From Melanocharis versteri (lineage: Eukaryota > Chordata > Aves > Passeriformes > Melanocharitidae): a stretch of 64,000 bases of DNA. Where the stretch lies: assembly GCA_013397845.1 (NCBI GenBank), contig VZTG01002823.1, positions 113,957 to 177,956 on the forward strand, written 5' to 3'. The number at the start of each line of letters is the position of its first letter. Position 1 is the stretch's first letter. Below, in pieces: positions 17,368 through 30,945 of the stretch. The position numbers and the translations under genes are program-made. The notes beneath the pieces were generated by a model, which saw nothing but the letters and a program-made list of their open reading frames with translations, was not told where the DNA came from and ran no database searches.

Positions 17368-17472
17368 AATCACAGAACCATCAGATATTTTGGGTTGGAA
17401 GGGACCTTAAGGACCATCTCATTCCAACCCCCTGCTATTGGCAGGGACACCTTCCACTAGACCAGTTGCTCA
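17368..17472 (-). mobile_element. CR1 LINE 3' end, antisense
   Basis: Antisense CR1 tail: AATCACAGAACCATCAGATA, then TTTTGGGTTGGAAGGGACCT, a CTCATTCCAACCCCC segment and GGCAGGGACACCTTCCACTA. The terminal repeat side faces left. Confidence 0.88.
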
Positions 17473-19719
17473 ATTAAACAGTCAAACTTCCTTTTCTGTG
17501 GCTATATATTAATAACCCCCACTTAAAAGTCAGTTTATTTATCTCCTCTCTATGACTTTACAAACACTTACATTTGGAAGGGGAGATCATGATTGTGTTA
17601 AAGTCAGTGGAGGTTTTCTCAGCAGCGTTGCACCTGCTGGGCAAAGATAAACTGGGACAGGTAATCAGGATCCCAATTGGGGTCTTCATTTATGGATTTA
17701 ATGATTTTTATTACCTGAAATAGGAGAGGACAACTTTATGAGATCGGAGAATTTTGGCTTATTTAGCTGAGAAAAAAAAGGCAGGTTGAGAGAGGGATAC
17801 AACTGCTGTTTATAAGTAAATAAGAAATATCAGCAGGAAAAGGAAATAATTAGGCTAACAACCCTAGTTAGAAGTAGTGGGAATGAGCTGGCCATAAATT
17901 ATTCAGGATGGAAATGAGAAGTTTCACCCCATTAAAGAAATCTTCAGAAAAACATCAAATCTTGCCTCCAGTTAGTCTAAAATATGGAGATGGAAGGGAG
18001 GGGCAGATGGGAGAACTTACCAGAATTTCATTCTGAAAGGGAAGAATGGCAGCAGCAGAAGGGAAAAAGCCCCTTTACACAGGGCAGCAAATACACAACC
18101 ACAATTCAACACAAATACACACACTGCAGATTAACTAGGTCTTGGGGAAGAAATAGCCAATATCCCTGGCTCCTCTTAATTTATGATTTCTTTTTCATTG
18201 CCATTAAGCACCTTTTTGGCATTTTATAGGATGGCCTGAATGCAAATTACAGGAAGGTCAGTGTAAAAACACATTTGTTAAATAAACTAGTATTTTCTTA
18301 AACTTCCTTATGAAAAGAAATGTCTCTGTGAAACTTTAATGAGACAGCACTGTGGCCCTTGTCTAAACCAAGGGTCAGGGAATGAGAAAGACTGGGCTGG
18401 CTAATTGCAGTCTGAGTCTTGTTTAACTGCCCAAAATAGAAGAAAATATTTGGGGAGTGAAGAGTTCATTAGTATTTTCTCGCTCTTGCTGTCTTGAAAG
18501 CAAGCAGTGCTGGTGACCTGTGATCTTCTGAGCAGAGAAAATTCTTAGAAAGCTAAAAATAAGCATAGTTGTCAGGTGGGGGGTGGTTTTGAGCAACACC
18601 CCTTCTGCTATAGTGCTGTGGGCATGACACTGTCCCCTCCCAGCACAGGGGGGGACACCCCCCTCGCTCCCAGAGGTCTGAATCCCACCAGAGGCACTGA
18701 CAGACACATCTCCCTTTGCTCTCCAGCATCTGAGGGACAACCACCACCCACCTGCAATACATTCCCAAGCTGGTCGGCTGCAATTCCTCGAACTTGCAAT
18801 TTGTCTTTAATTGCTAGCACTCATCAGAGCTGTTCGTAGCCATTAATTCTCCCAAAGCCCTCACAAGGCTGTAACATCCAGCAGAAAGCGAAGCAGGCAG
18901 AGATTAACTGGTCAGCACAGGGTAAATCACAGGTCAGCAGGAGGAGCCCAGTGCTGACCCAGATCACTGCTGGTTTACAGCACAAAATAAAAGCAAAATC
19001 ACGCCGGGCTAGGCCTGAAGTCTGTGCTCTGTCAAAGTGCTGTGTGCCAGGCTCTGCTGAGCCACCAACATCACTGCCTCACAGGGGGACACTGCAAACG
19101 GCAGACGTGCAACATGGGATGGGAAAATCCAGCTCCAAAGATTTGGAGCTCGTTCTGCCTCTTTCTTAGGTGGTTTGTTCCCAACAAATCCTAACAAACA
19201 GCTCCTGGTTTGGTCCTAGCAAGTAATTTGTGTGTCCCTAAGGACTGAGTTCCCCTGGGCACTCCCTCCTTACCACCACCATGAACTCCCCTCTAAAACC
19301 AGGCCCCACCAGAGGAGCCCACCATCTTCTCCACACAGAAAACAGGGCATGACCAGATTTCTCTACAGCCACCCCAAATGCTGAGTGTCAGGGTTTCAGG
19401 GCATGTCCCACTCCCACCTGCCACTGATGCTTGACCATGGAACTTTCTCTGATGATAAATCCCTCCTCACACACCTGGAATATCCTTTAATGAGCTGCCA
19501 TGGGTCAGCCCCAGTCTGGGGTCATCCAGGTCTGGTTAAACACAAACTTGGCAGAGCCACCTTCACCCACCCTCTGTCAGAGCCGGCCCGTGGAAACACC
19601 AGGCTTGCTTAGCTCAACACATCCCTTATCAACAAGGACGCTCCTCGCAGTGCTTTCTGTCCCTCCTGCCTAAACAAGAAACACTTCTGTGCAAGCCAGG
19701 GGCTGTGCCTGGGAGAGGC

Positions 19720-20045
19720 GATTCCAGCCTGGAGATAACACGGATACAGCCGCCTTTGTTCCCGGGGAAATCTGCTGACGGCAGGGAGGGTCTCACACGG
19801 GGGAGCCGCTCTTTGGGGCCATCCAAAACGATGCTGCTGATCGTTCGATACGAGGTGGCGTGGGCCAGGCTGGCTTTCCCAGAGCGCTGGAGCAGCGAGG
19901 CTGCGGGGAGTCAGCAATTTGTGCTGCTCCAGGCAGGGTTTATCTCAGGAAAAGGCACCAAGGACGGGCTGCAGACGCGCGGGGATGGCAGGAGGAGAAC
20001 AGCCAAGCACGGTGATATCACAGCACTGAGTCATTAGCTACGACT
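19720..20045. promoter_or_regulatory. CpG-retaining block, candidate distal element
   Basis: About 20 CpG dinucleotides in roughly 330 bases, in a neighbourhood where CpG is scarce, with a TGAGTCA AP-1/MARE-type core at 20027-20033. No transcript or exon is apparent. An enhancer is an inference only. Confidence 0.3.
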
Positions 20046-22584
20046 CAGAGCTCTGCCCGGGGTAAGAGACAAGGGGTTGTAAATAGATACCACGGATAAA
20101 TGCCAGGAGAAAAAGGAGTTTCAATTTTACTGACGAGGCTATTGTTGATTAACTATTTTGCAGCTTGGTCTATGTTGAGGGCCAGATCTGAACACCAAAA
20201 TCCTTAAGTAGTTTCCATGCCAGGCATGTGCAGCCAGGGAACCTTGAACTGCACAGCAGAGATCTCGTCCCCCTCCGAGTCCTTAGTGCCCTGATGCTGC
20301 CCAGCATCTCTCAGGGCTGGGGCTGAATGGTTTTCTACACCAGAGAAAGCAAAGGCACACATAATATGTTGACAGGAGCTAATTAGTTCTACAAATACAC
20401 CCTCCTTCTGAAGATCTCCAAAATGATTAATGATTTTTCATAGCTAGGTGATTTTGACAGGCTTTTCAAAACGATGGAAATCTGTTTAACTGAGGAGTAA
20501 ATACATTTGTGCAGATCTAAGGACAGAAGGGTGAGGATGCATCCTCAAGATGAGCTCCTCTGCAAACTCAGGCCCTGAAAGTTCCAGAACCCATCAAGTT
20601 TTTATTTACTCATAAAGGAGTAAATAATAAAAGTAACAATCCATAGAGCAAAATGCTGCACTTCCTCTGTGTAACAGCCCTGGTGCCCAGCTTGCTGTGC
20701 CATGGTGGCTGAGCATGATTTCTGCTAAACACACACATCTCTCCCTCCTTAGGTATCACACACCGTGACATTCTCTCCCAGCCATTTTCCCTGAGCATTG
20801 CTTAGCAACTCATTTCTGGTTATCTAACTCCAAGCAGTTCATCCTAATGACCATGCTGAGTTTTTCTTTTTCTTTCTTTTTTTTTTTTCCTTTCAGCTCT
20901 ACCCATGCTGTTTCTTCTAGTAAGGAACTGCAAGTGGCAGCAATTTGGGAGTTCTGGGCAGGGAAGGACGTGGTGCCTGCTCTCCTTGCTGTGAGTGGGG
21001 ACCTGCAGGATGCTCCTGGCAGCCAGCACAGCTCCTGTGGCCCAAAACACACAAAAGGCCCCACACTCCTTTAAGGCTCTTCCTCTGTATCTCTCCATCT
21101 TGAAATATCCAATCCTTTTCATCTTTTTAAAAAATTGTTTGAGCGCTGAATGCCAAAACGTCTCGCTCCCTCGCTGGTGGAATCAAAGGTTTCAAAATGA
21201 GATTGCTCTGGCTGACATCCCCACAGAGCCCGAGCTGCTGGAAGAGCTGCCCTGTGGTGCAGGCAGCAGGTCTTCCACCTCCCACCTCTGAGGAAGGTCT
21301 GCATTATAGGCTTCTACATTTTTCCATTCCATACCAGGCATTAATTAATGTTCACATGCAAATTATGCTGGAGAATTGCGTGAGGAGAGAGCGTCATCCA
21401 AAACAGAAGGAAAAGTAGGAGATGTCTGTAATTACATGCATTTATTCCATCGAAGTGTGCTTCTGGTCAGATCATTAACTGCAAAGCACCACTCAGAGTG
21501 CAATCTAATATTTGGAGGAGTCAAACGTCTCATGCCTTCTCGTGCCAGACGAATATTTCAGCTCCTGCATCAATCTCTCTTTCACCTTTCTCGTCACCAC
21601 TGCAGTGACAAGTCCCTTTTCATGGCTTGTAGCATCTTGCCAGTTTCCTCAGGCAGAAATTTTCCCTTTCTGAGTCACTGTAGCATCTCTCAGGCTGTGG
21701 AGCAGCCAAAACCTCTCCCCGCTTTCCAACTCGCTGTACGATTTGACAAAATCTTTGCCCCAGCCCGAGGACAGAACTGCAGCCCCATAAACAGCCTAAA
21801 CACCAGGGGATGTCTGCTAAACCCTGTGCTTTGCAAGCTACAGCTGAATTTATCTACATGCTCCTGGTCAGAGGTATCTGCACAGGCCAAGGCAGGTCAT
21901 GAGGGCTGTGACCCCCATTTGGTGATGGACATCTCACTTAGTGGCCTGCAGGTGTGAAGGACACATCTGTGGCTCCAGACAGATCAAATGTTGAGTTCCA
22001 GGATGGATCTAGGGTCCTCCAAAACAGATCATCTCCATCCTGAAGCTCAGAGTTTACACACAAACCTACTGCTAAAATTCTATTTCACTGGGACCAACAG
22101 ATAAAACCAAATCCTGCTTATTTCAGAATGACCCTGCCTGAAACCCACAGGGATGTGGCAGAGGAAGCCTGACTTTCCTGGGCAGGAAGGTTGTGGCATC
22201 AAGCAAGCCAGGGCTATGCCAGAACTTCCATCCTGCCCAGCCCGTGTGACCTGCTCCAGCCTGGGCAGCCTCAGCATCCCAGGGGAGCCTGGACTGTGCA
22301 ATAATGGTTCTTTTAGTGCAAACCCAGTGGCACACGGCTGATAAAATAACACTGGGGGATTCCACACAGCCCAGCACCACACGACTTGAGTGATGAAGGC
22401 TGGGGATTTCCTTCCTGGGCGTGATCTGGCTCCACTGTGGCATTAAAATCAGGGCATAACATGGAAGGGAGGGTGAGGGGACTTGGCAGGTCACACTCCA
22501 ACAGCAGCAGCTGCTGGTCCTTCCCTGCCCAGCCTTGACCTGCATCAGTGTTTAGAGGGGAATGATTCCCGTGCAGGATCTGTG

Positions 22585-22690
22585 GTCCACTAGCTGTGCA
22601 ATCTGAGGCAGATGACTTGGTTTTCTTGTTTCCAATACCCCAGCTTCTTGTATATATCAGAGATATTTTGAAGATGAAGGTAAGAGAAAG
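22585..22690. mobile_element. Possible ancient MIR-like SINE relic
   Basis: CCACTAGCTGTGCAATCTGA followed by a GCAGATGACTT stretch and a pyrimidine-rich stretch resembles the MIR core (ACTAGCTGTG..GGCAAGT.ACTT..CTCAGTTTC) with many mismatches. MIR relics occur at low density in bird genomes. The match is weak. Confidence 0.3.
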
Positions 22691-24136
22691 GACCCTTGAG
22701 GAATATAAGGAGTTTGGTACCCACTTCCCACTAATACTTCAGTATAGCCGACATCTAGAGAGAGCAGAACAGAGGAAAATGGCTAAAATCTATCTAAAAT
22801 TATCCCTTTCTCCTTTAAATAGCATCCTTCCTTGGTTTGGTGGGGTTTTTTGTTTGTTTTGGGGTTTTTTTTGTGCAGGTACCTTGCAGCAGTGCCCATA
22901 TTACCCCGGCTGGCAGCAAACAGAGGGTCACAGCCTGTTCTGGGCCACAAACACCAACCCCTAGAGAAGGAGGCCAAAATACGAGTCAAAAGTTGCAGCC
23001 ATTTGGTGAGTAGCTGCAGTCTGTGGTTATTTCAGCTAATAAAATTGTAATCCTCTCAATGGCTGGTCCAAAAATAGGTTACGATTTTGGAGAGAGACAA
23101 AAAGCGTTCACGCCGCTCCTGGGGTCGTTCCCTGCCCTGCAGCTTCACTCTGCTTTCCAAAATAAGGAGCTCTGCCGTCAATGCACGGCTGCGAAAGCTC
23201 GGCTGGAAGGTAATTAGGGCAGGACATAAATATGCATGGTGGCCGTCGGTCCCCTGCCGCCAGGGGCATCTTGGGACAAGGCATCTTTTAGCACGAAAAT
23301 ATTACTGCGATCTCTCAGATCTGCAGCTTAGTGTAATAAGGTCTCTCTCAGGCAGAGCACCGGCAGATGTGCAGCAGCTGAATGGGTTTTGCAGCCTGAA
23401 CCAGGCACCCAAACAGCCAAAGGGAAAAGCGAATTTCCCTCCAGCACCGGGGGACTGCGGGGGCGGCAGCAGAGCCCAGCCTGGGAGGGAGCAGCAGTGA
23501 TCCCCCTCCCTCGATCCCACACCTTCTAGATGGGGTCCCCTGCCCCTTTCAGGGCAAGAGCTGCCTCTCCTTTTCATCCTCATCTGCCCCCTGGCAGAAA
23601 AAGTATAATGGAAAGGCCTTACCCTGATGAATTTATTTTAATTTCTGCAGATGGAGTAAATTCCAGCAGGATGAAGAACATGAAACATACCCTGAGCACA
23701 GAAGTTATTTCAGGATCACAGTATTTCCTGTGTGGGAAGACCCCAAACACAGACCCTGCACCCTCACAGCTGCCCCTCAAACCAGGCAGTGCAACACCCA
23801 GACCTGTGTTTCACCCTTCTCACTGCCTCAGGCTTGAGAGGGCTCAGCCAATTTAAGGTCAGGAAAGGAATTCATGCAAGCAAAGAGTATCTTAGAGAGA
23901 CTCTGAAAATATTAGCAACAGCATTATCCAAAAATGTTATATTAATTAACTGATTAAATCATACAACAGTGTAATAATTTATTTTAAATGAAAGCTGTAG
24001 CACAATGCCTAGATTGCCAAGTCAATACATCTTTTCCAGTCTCAAAAAAACCCCCTTTCTACAGCAGATATTGGCATCAGCACAGAACCTAAGACTGTTT
24101 CATGCAGCTGTTAAGAGACTCCCCACGGACAGCCCA

Positions 24137-24274
24137 TTCCTGAGAGTGTTCAGGGCCAGGTTGGATGGGGCTCTCAGCAACCTGGTGAAGTGGAAGCTGT
24201 CCCTGCCCATGGCAGGGGGGTGGAATGAGATGTTTTTTAAGGTCCCTTCCAATCCAAACCATTCTGATTCTATG
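24137..24274 (+). mobile_element. CR1 LINE 3' end
   Basis: Sense CR1 tail: GGGCCAGGTTGGATGGGGCT, GCTGTCCCTGCCCATGGCAG and CCCTTCCAATCCAAACCATT, ending CTGATTCTATG. The 197-codon frame at 24005-24598 reads straight through this element and is therefore not a gene. Confidence 0.9.
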
Positions 24275-25296
24275 TTCCATCCCCTCTCAACACTACCCAG
24301 CTTCTGCATTTTAACCGGGGCCCATCAGCACACGAGACTTGTGTTTCACCCCCGATGTTCAAAGCAGGCACCTCTCAGCCACACCATTGAAAAGGGAACT
24401 GCCAATATTTCCAGAGACACTGAAATGAGCAAAGGTGGATGGAGAGGGCAAAGAGCTACATCCCATGGAGAAAAAGCTAAGCAAGAGCAGCAGCAGAAAC
24501 AGCTGCTTCCTGTCAGTGGGTACAGAATAACGACATACAAAACTGCATTTCAAGCCAGTGTAGGGCACCAAGTAGAGAAGACACACTTCAGATTGTGAAT
24601 AAGAACCTCTCCCATTTCCTTCTCGTGTTTTTCTCTAATAAAATTGTTCCCTCTGAGCACTGCAGAGGTTACAAGCACAGCCACACTTCAATGCAAGCCC
24701 CTCACCTACCCAGGCACAGAGGGGCTACTTGCCAGCTAGTTTTTCAGATCCCTTTGTGAGTCTAATTAAAGCTTTCCAATTTTTTTTATGTGAGAAGCAG
24801 AGCTGCAAATTAACTGCTGAAGATTATACCGAGGATCCAGTGTCTGCTGTGCAGCTGCCTAAGTGCTCATCAGCTTCCCAGGGTGAGGGAGGGGTGGAGC
24901 AGCAGCAGAGATACGGAGGGGATGGGGGAAAAAAACCCAGCAACTTTTGTAAACAGTGGTGGATTGGGAATGCCTTTAATCTGAATTTCACAAGAAGCAA
25001 TAATAAAAAAAGTATACATCTATATATAAAGGTTGGATAACTAAAGTAGAGTGCCAACCCAACAAGCACTATCCTCTCTTTGCATCCTTTCCAAATGCAC
25101 AGGGGACCATTTCCATTTTTCCTGATTCCCCTGAAACTCTTTTTCATAAAAATGAATACGGGGGGAAAAAATCAGATGCTAAAAGCACTTTTAGTTCCCT
25201 GCTCCTTCAATATGTGACAGGTCCTGACATGGAGGAAGAGGAGAACACCTGTTTAGACGAAATTTTATATGATGTGAGAGCCATCCTGTTTGCAAG

Positions 25297-25342
25297 TAAT
25301 CCTGAAATCCTGGGACTAGAAGTCCCAGGATTCAAGGGATTA
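25297..25342. repeat. Inverted repeat / hairpin, 12-bp perfect stem plus 6-bp outer stem
   Basis: Arms AATCCTGGGACT (25306-25317) and AGTCCCAGGATT (25321-25332) are perfect reverse complements around a 3-base loop. A second pairing, TAATCC (25297-25302) with GGATTA (25337-25342), encloses them through a small internal loop. Confidence 0.8.
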
Positions 25343-28300
25343 TTTAGTAAAAAGATCCCTGTGGGAGTATAGAAAACACCCCCAAAATCCCTGTGGAGAA
25401 CAGGACAATGTGCAATGGCAGCTGGCCCCTCAAAATGTGCTGCATTTATATGATTTGTGTTCATTTATCATCTTAAATGGACCTGGCCACCAGGAGAGGA
25501 TGGGGTCAGGAGGGAGCTAATAGCACATGAAGTGCTGTTGCTTGAGGAGCATTTCAGGGAGAGCTGCAGCCAGGCTGAGGGATGCTTTTAATTAAGATAT
25601 AACCTAAAAAGGCTTTTCTTGATGAAATGCCAAAAGCAGAAGCACTAGAGAACGAAGCAAGTGATTTGGGCGAGATGTCTAACCAATGGAAATGATTTAA
25701 TGAATTGCCCTTAAACCAGCAACAGAGCTACTGAGGTGTTTTGCAGATATCAGCAGAAAGGATGATTGCACTAAAATCCTGGTTTTTCTTTTCCCTTGGC
25801 TCTGATGATCCTTTGGAAATCCCTATGCAGCTTCCCCTGCAGCCTGAAGAACCAGAGCTACCAACAAAGCTCCTTCTTGCCCCTTGGAGAGGAGCCACTG
25901 CCGTGCAGGATGATCCTTGCTGCCAGGCTGAAGCCTTCCCTTCAGGATGTGTTTCCTGGTGCTCCTTGTGGGTACATTTCACAGGAGCTTTGAACAGCAA
26001 AAATGAGAAAGTCTGACCGTGGCTAACAAATAGCATCTGCCTGAGCAGGAACGCGATCCATCCGCCACATCCCTCCGTAACTCCAGGAGAAACCCAGCTG
26101 AGTCAGTGTGGGGACACTTCCTGGGAGCTCAGGGCTTCAGGATGGTCTTCCGAGGCCAAGGAAAGCCTTCTCCTAGTCATGGCTTAGCTGGAGGGATTAA
26201 ACCCTGTTCAGCTGGCGTCAGCTGCGGTTGCCGAGCTGTTCCGTGTTGTTTGTGCTTTGCCCACTAAGTGGAGCTGGGGACTCTCCCATCCTTCCCCTCC
26301 CGGGATGGTGGCAGTGGTTTCTTTCCCTTCCCGGACCAAGGGGCAGGTCATCTGCTGGCTGCAGTTCTCACAGACAGACCCACTGGCGATGCCACAGCAC
26401 TCAAGTTCGAGCTCTTTCCCCCTGTTTCTACATAGAGATTGAGTTTTTGGACCCAGCTGATGAAGCCTTGTGCAGGACAGGAACATCCACACCTTCAGAG
26501 GGTGAGGGATGACAGAACTTCCTCCTTCAACGCTTTCCCGCTTCAGCTTTTTTCACAAATTCCACTAATTCACCTCTTCAATATCTACAGGTACTGACAG
26601 AAATGTCTATTAACACAGAGTTTTCAGGAACCTCCTCATAACGTGGTCCCCTGCTGTGTTTTTTACACCTGTTTTATATAAGCCACCAAAAAATACCAAT
26701 AGATGATACAGCTGGTCAGCAACAAAAATATTCCTACATCTGCCATGAAGATCAATTCAACCATTAAAACAAACTGTTTGTTTTGCTAGAGACCATCCAA
26801 CACCTGTACAAGTTTATACATTCCCAGCAAAAATTCCATGGGAATCTGGGAAAGCAGCTGACGGTGGATGAATTCATCCCTACGCCACCACCTTTCCTGC
26901 TGCCAGAGATCACGTCAGAAATAACCTCAGAGGAGAACAGAGCACGTCTCTAGGGAAAATAGAGGACATGGAAATAAACCAGGGTAAAATTACAGCTTTA
27001 CAAAACTCATTGCATTACCCTGCAATGTAAGGATAATTAGGAAATTGGTTTTGTGCTAATGATTCATATCTAGCTGGGCAGGAGCTACGTCAGGAGCACG
27101 ACTTTAATTTCACATAATACTGCAGCACAAAACATGGTTTGCAATGTTTTTATGCCCAGATCCTCCCAGTGTTGCTGCCTCTCTCTCCTCTCCCAGCCCT
27201 TCTCCCCAAATCACTGTCCCAGACAAGGACATTTGGAGACCACCTGCACAACCCAAATAGCAGCTAATTGTCCTTAACGTTCTTGCAATGAGGCAGAGCC
27301 AATCTGAAATTGCTGGACTGGTGGGATTATTTTCCATGAACCTGATTATGGTTTCTGAGAATCAATTTATTACAATATGATCTTCTAATTGGTGGGGCTG
27401 GATAAAATCCATGAGATCACTGAAACCTTATCCTGGGACTGGTCCACGTGGTGCTCCTACCAGGAACAGTCTTTTAGAAAAAAAATCTCTGAATGTCACA
27501 TTCCTGGAAGTCAAGACTTTAGGATATGTTCAAGCCTTCCTATTCAACTATAACAAACTTTTCCCTGTGTTAAAAGAAATTATTCCATTCAAATTATGTC
27601 AGCACATTGTCAGTGTTGACTGAAATAATCATAGCTTGCAAAAACAGTGTATTTATGCAGCATATATATTAAGGTTGCCTCTACAAGGGTTTTTCTTTGC
27701 AGACAAAAAATATTTGTGTGACCAAAATTTACGATTTCTCATGGAAGTGTTATCCATGGAAACCATACTACTGATATGCAACGAGACACAAATGTCCTCC
27801 ACCACTGCACAATAACCTGTGGATGAGGAGTAGATTGATGTATAGTTCTTCAGTTTGTGAAACAAAGACTACAAGTTTTTCGGTGATCACCCTTCATTTA
27901 TGTGGCAAACAATGAGTTCTCTTTAGTATGCAATTAATTTAATTAATATAGAAGTATTTAATGAATGGTAGATTTCATCTTTCCCCTTTTTCTTTGCATC
28001 CCAGACTTTAGAGTAACTCAATATCTCTTCCAAATTTATAGTGGGAGCTTCTTTCTCAATAGTGGCCTCGAGGCAGAAGAATATGCTGAATATTATGTAC
28101 TTACATGAAGTAAAATGAGAAATATCCTATTAGTCAATTCCTTTTAATCTAAGAAAAGAGAAAAGGATTTCATAGCATGAAAAATTTTCTAATATATTGA
28201 ACCATATTGCCGTTATTGCTTTATTGCCTGTTATCACAGGGCTCTTATCAGCACATCCTCTTGGTAAATGAATAAACCCTTTCATGACACAGCTCTGGCA

Positions 28301-30885
28301 GAAATGCTAACCGTGGGATGGGACAATGGGGACAGGGGATGGGCTCCAGGGGATGCCTGTCCTGCCCCTGAGGGAGCCACCATCAGCACCTCATCCGTGT
28401 GGGCAGCACTGCTGTCCTCGGAGTCTTTGCACAAAGCGAGGAGATTCGAGATTTAAAGACAAACAGGACCGTGTCCAACTCCCACACCCTTCCCCTGCCC
28501 TTTCCAGCCAAAACCACGGCAGGAGCTGGTGCCACACCCACCACTGCTGGGGGAGACAGAGGGGACCCCCAGAGCTGGTTCTGCTCTCGGGCACCTGTGG
28601 GGCTCCAGGGCTGCTGCACCAGTAATTTACTGGGTTGAATTTGCTTTCGAGGGATTATTCCAGTGAGTGCCTCACTCCTGAGAGGACTTCACACATTACT
28701 GAGTTAAAGCACTTAGTAAACACTGATGAGAGTGTCACAGTGTGCAAATGCACTGCTGGTGGGCGTGGGCTGTATTTTGGTGAATCTATGTGAGAAAGAA
28801 ACACTTGCTGACCCTTCCAAGATGTCTGAAGGGGATCCTCCCAGTTAAATCTCTGCCTCTTTCACTCATACATATAAAACCATAACACAGGTCTAAACTT
28901 TCACCGTGCAGCTAGTTCTGTGCCAAATGACTGAAAAATCACTTCACTGCATCAGTTTCCTAATTATTTACAGGCAGACTGGTGCTACCTTTCCTGTTAG
29001 ATAGGGTTCCCATAGCAACACTACTTTTATCACATAAGAGGATTTACCAGATTAAAACAGACGCCTGCAGGTAATTAAAATACATGAAATTTCTTTGTTA
29101 TTTACATCTCTGCTAGTGAAGAACCACAATACTCAATTCAAACCAGGATGTTGAGGATCTTTGCGACCGAACAAACAAGAAATAAAGCTGTCAGTGTTTG
29201 TCTAGTACAAAATGGGGACATGCCAGCTGCAGGAGGCATTGCACACAAAAAGCCTCCCAGTCTGGAGCATGCGATGCCGAGAAGAGCAGGCTGTGCAACC
29301 TGGTATTTGCATTTGGAGACGGTGCCAGAAGGTTGGGATGAATGGCCTGGTTTATTTTCTGGAGAGTCAGTTTTCAAGAGAAGACATAACGCTTTGGATG
29401 TGTAAGAGCTTTAACCCTGGTGTCGTGGGCTGAACGATGGTGAGGGGTGGATTTGAAAATGGTCACCTCTTTCCCAGGTGATTTCAGCTGGACATGGCAT
29501 TTGCCAACTCTGCCCTGCAAGGTGTCACACCTCCAGCTTATTGGAGACTCTGCAAAACTCATTCTTCCCAAAGCTGCAAAATTTGAGTTCCGGTTACAAG
29601 AGCTCAAGGATCAAAACCAACACATCTAATCCTTTCCATCTTTCTCCAAAGGGTTTGCATTTTGGGTTTTGCTTTGCCCCTTTAGCACTCCCAGAGGCTC
29701 CCTCCCAGCTTTACACCTGTGCTGCTCCTGGATGCCCCAGCCTGCTGCAGGTGAGGGCAGACACAGGATTCAATGTCTCCTGTGAGGTGATGGGGATTGG
29801 AGCAGCTCTGGGAGCTCTACCCCTAGAGCTGGAGCAAAGAAAGAGAACAGCAGGGAAAGTCAGATCTGGAAAAAAACAGTCTTTCTTTGGGAGGTGAGGG
29901 GCATTTTGCGCAGGGGATTTGCTGATGCTGTGGCCATCAGGCAAAGACTGGGAGGTTGGAAGCAGGTGTTTGTCCCTGTCCTGAGGAACAGAGACTCCAG
30001 CCAGTGAAAGCACTCTGGTTAGAGGGCTGAATGAACCTGCACATCAGTAACCCCCTCCCCATCACTAACAGTGAAGACAGGTCATCCAGAAAGCTGAATT
30101 TCAAGCTGCTTCGCTGTGAAACTACATCCCACACCACAGTATATTTGCATGGCTTCCAGTAAACTGAACTGCAGAAACTCCCTCTTGAATTAAATCTGCC
30201 ATCGGTGTATTTTAAGATCTTTGTTTCTAATTAATGTACGATTTGCGTGACTGCTATGGAAAGTTTTCTTGTTTGAAAGTACTGGGAGTATGAAATTCCA
30301 TGTTGTTCTTCACTGTGTGCTGAACTACACCACTTATTTACTCCACAGCTGAAGCCTGGAGGAGTGAGGACTTAAATCACTCCATGTAGGAGGCAACTTC
30401 AACTTTAACAGCAGAGGCAGTTCAGACTTCCAGCCTTCTTCATGCCTACTTTGAGAGTTTCAGCAGGAATTTAGTGCATGTTGTCTAACCCTTGGCAAGC
30501 CTGAACTCCTCCCAGCAGCCACCTCTGCACAGACCAGAGGTGGATGAAAGCAAAAAGTCATTTAAAGGCAGACAAGGGTGTCCTCATGGTTTTCTCTGAG
30601 TCTCTTAACAGTTTCTCATGGTGATGAACAGAGCAGCTCACCCTCTCAGAAGTGAGGTTTGCAGTGCCCACAATCCACACAGACCCACCAATCCGAGTCA
30701 CATTTCAAGCTTCTTTGCCAGACATTATAACCAGGAACTTTCTTCTTAAGTTACAAAAGAGCTGAGTTCCACTATTTGGTGGAACTTATGCACCAAGTAC
30801 AGCCTTGCATGACACGGAACTGCAATTAAAACCTGACTGCTCTGATGACAGGCAGAAGAGAGTAACCTGCAGCTGGAACTACACT

Positions 30886-30945
30886 AGGCCCTGGAAGTAC
30901 AGTTTAGCCCCTGGAAATCCAGTTTAGCCCCTGGAAGGCCAATCT
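30886..30945. repeat. Tandem repeat, 20-bp unit, three diverged copies
   Basis: Three 20-bp units (30886-30905, 30906-30925, 30926-30945) sharing the core CCCTGGAA and, in the first two, CAGTTT at the end. The third unit has drifted most. Confidence 0.75.

Larger units (their letters stand above)
17473..24136. other. Intergenic DNA with two CpG-retaining blocks; no gene seen
   Basis: Mostly unique DNA. About 19720-20045 holds roughly 20 CpG sites and a TGAGTCA AP-1 motif at 20027-20033. About 23090-23480 is also CpG-enriched, with a weak CTCF-like match at 23257-23270. A long pyrimidine tract at 20861-20896 ends in CAG like a splice acceptor, but no exon could be recognised behind it. The 193-codon frame at 21376-21957 has no domain I recognise. 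Confidence 0.5.

Noticed and set aside
20861..20900. Long pyrimidine tract ending in CAG, like a splice acceptor
   Set aside because: No coding or conserved exon is recognisable behind it, and T-rich tracts are common here.
21376..21957. 193-codon open frame on the + strand
   Set aside because: No recognisable domain, no supporting splice or poly(A) signals, and competing frames overlap it. Consistent with chance in moderately GC-rich DNA.
22618..22682. Short exon-like unit with a CAG acceptor and a GTAAGAG donor
   Set aside because: Only 37 bases, no family match, and it overlaps a possible MIR relic that explains part of the pattern.
24005..24598. 197-codon open frame on the + strand
   Set aside because: Runs straight through a CR1 3' tail in a region of that element that encodes no protein.
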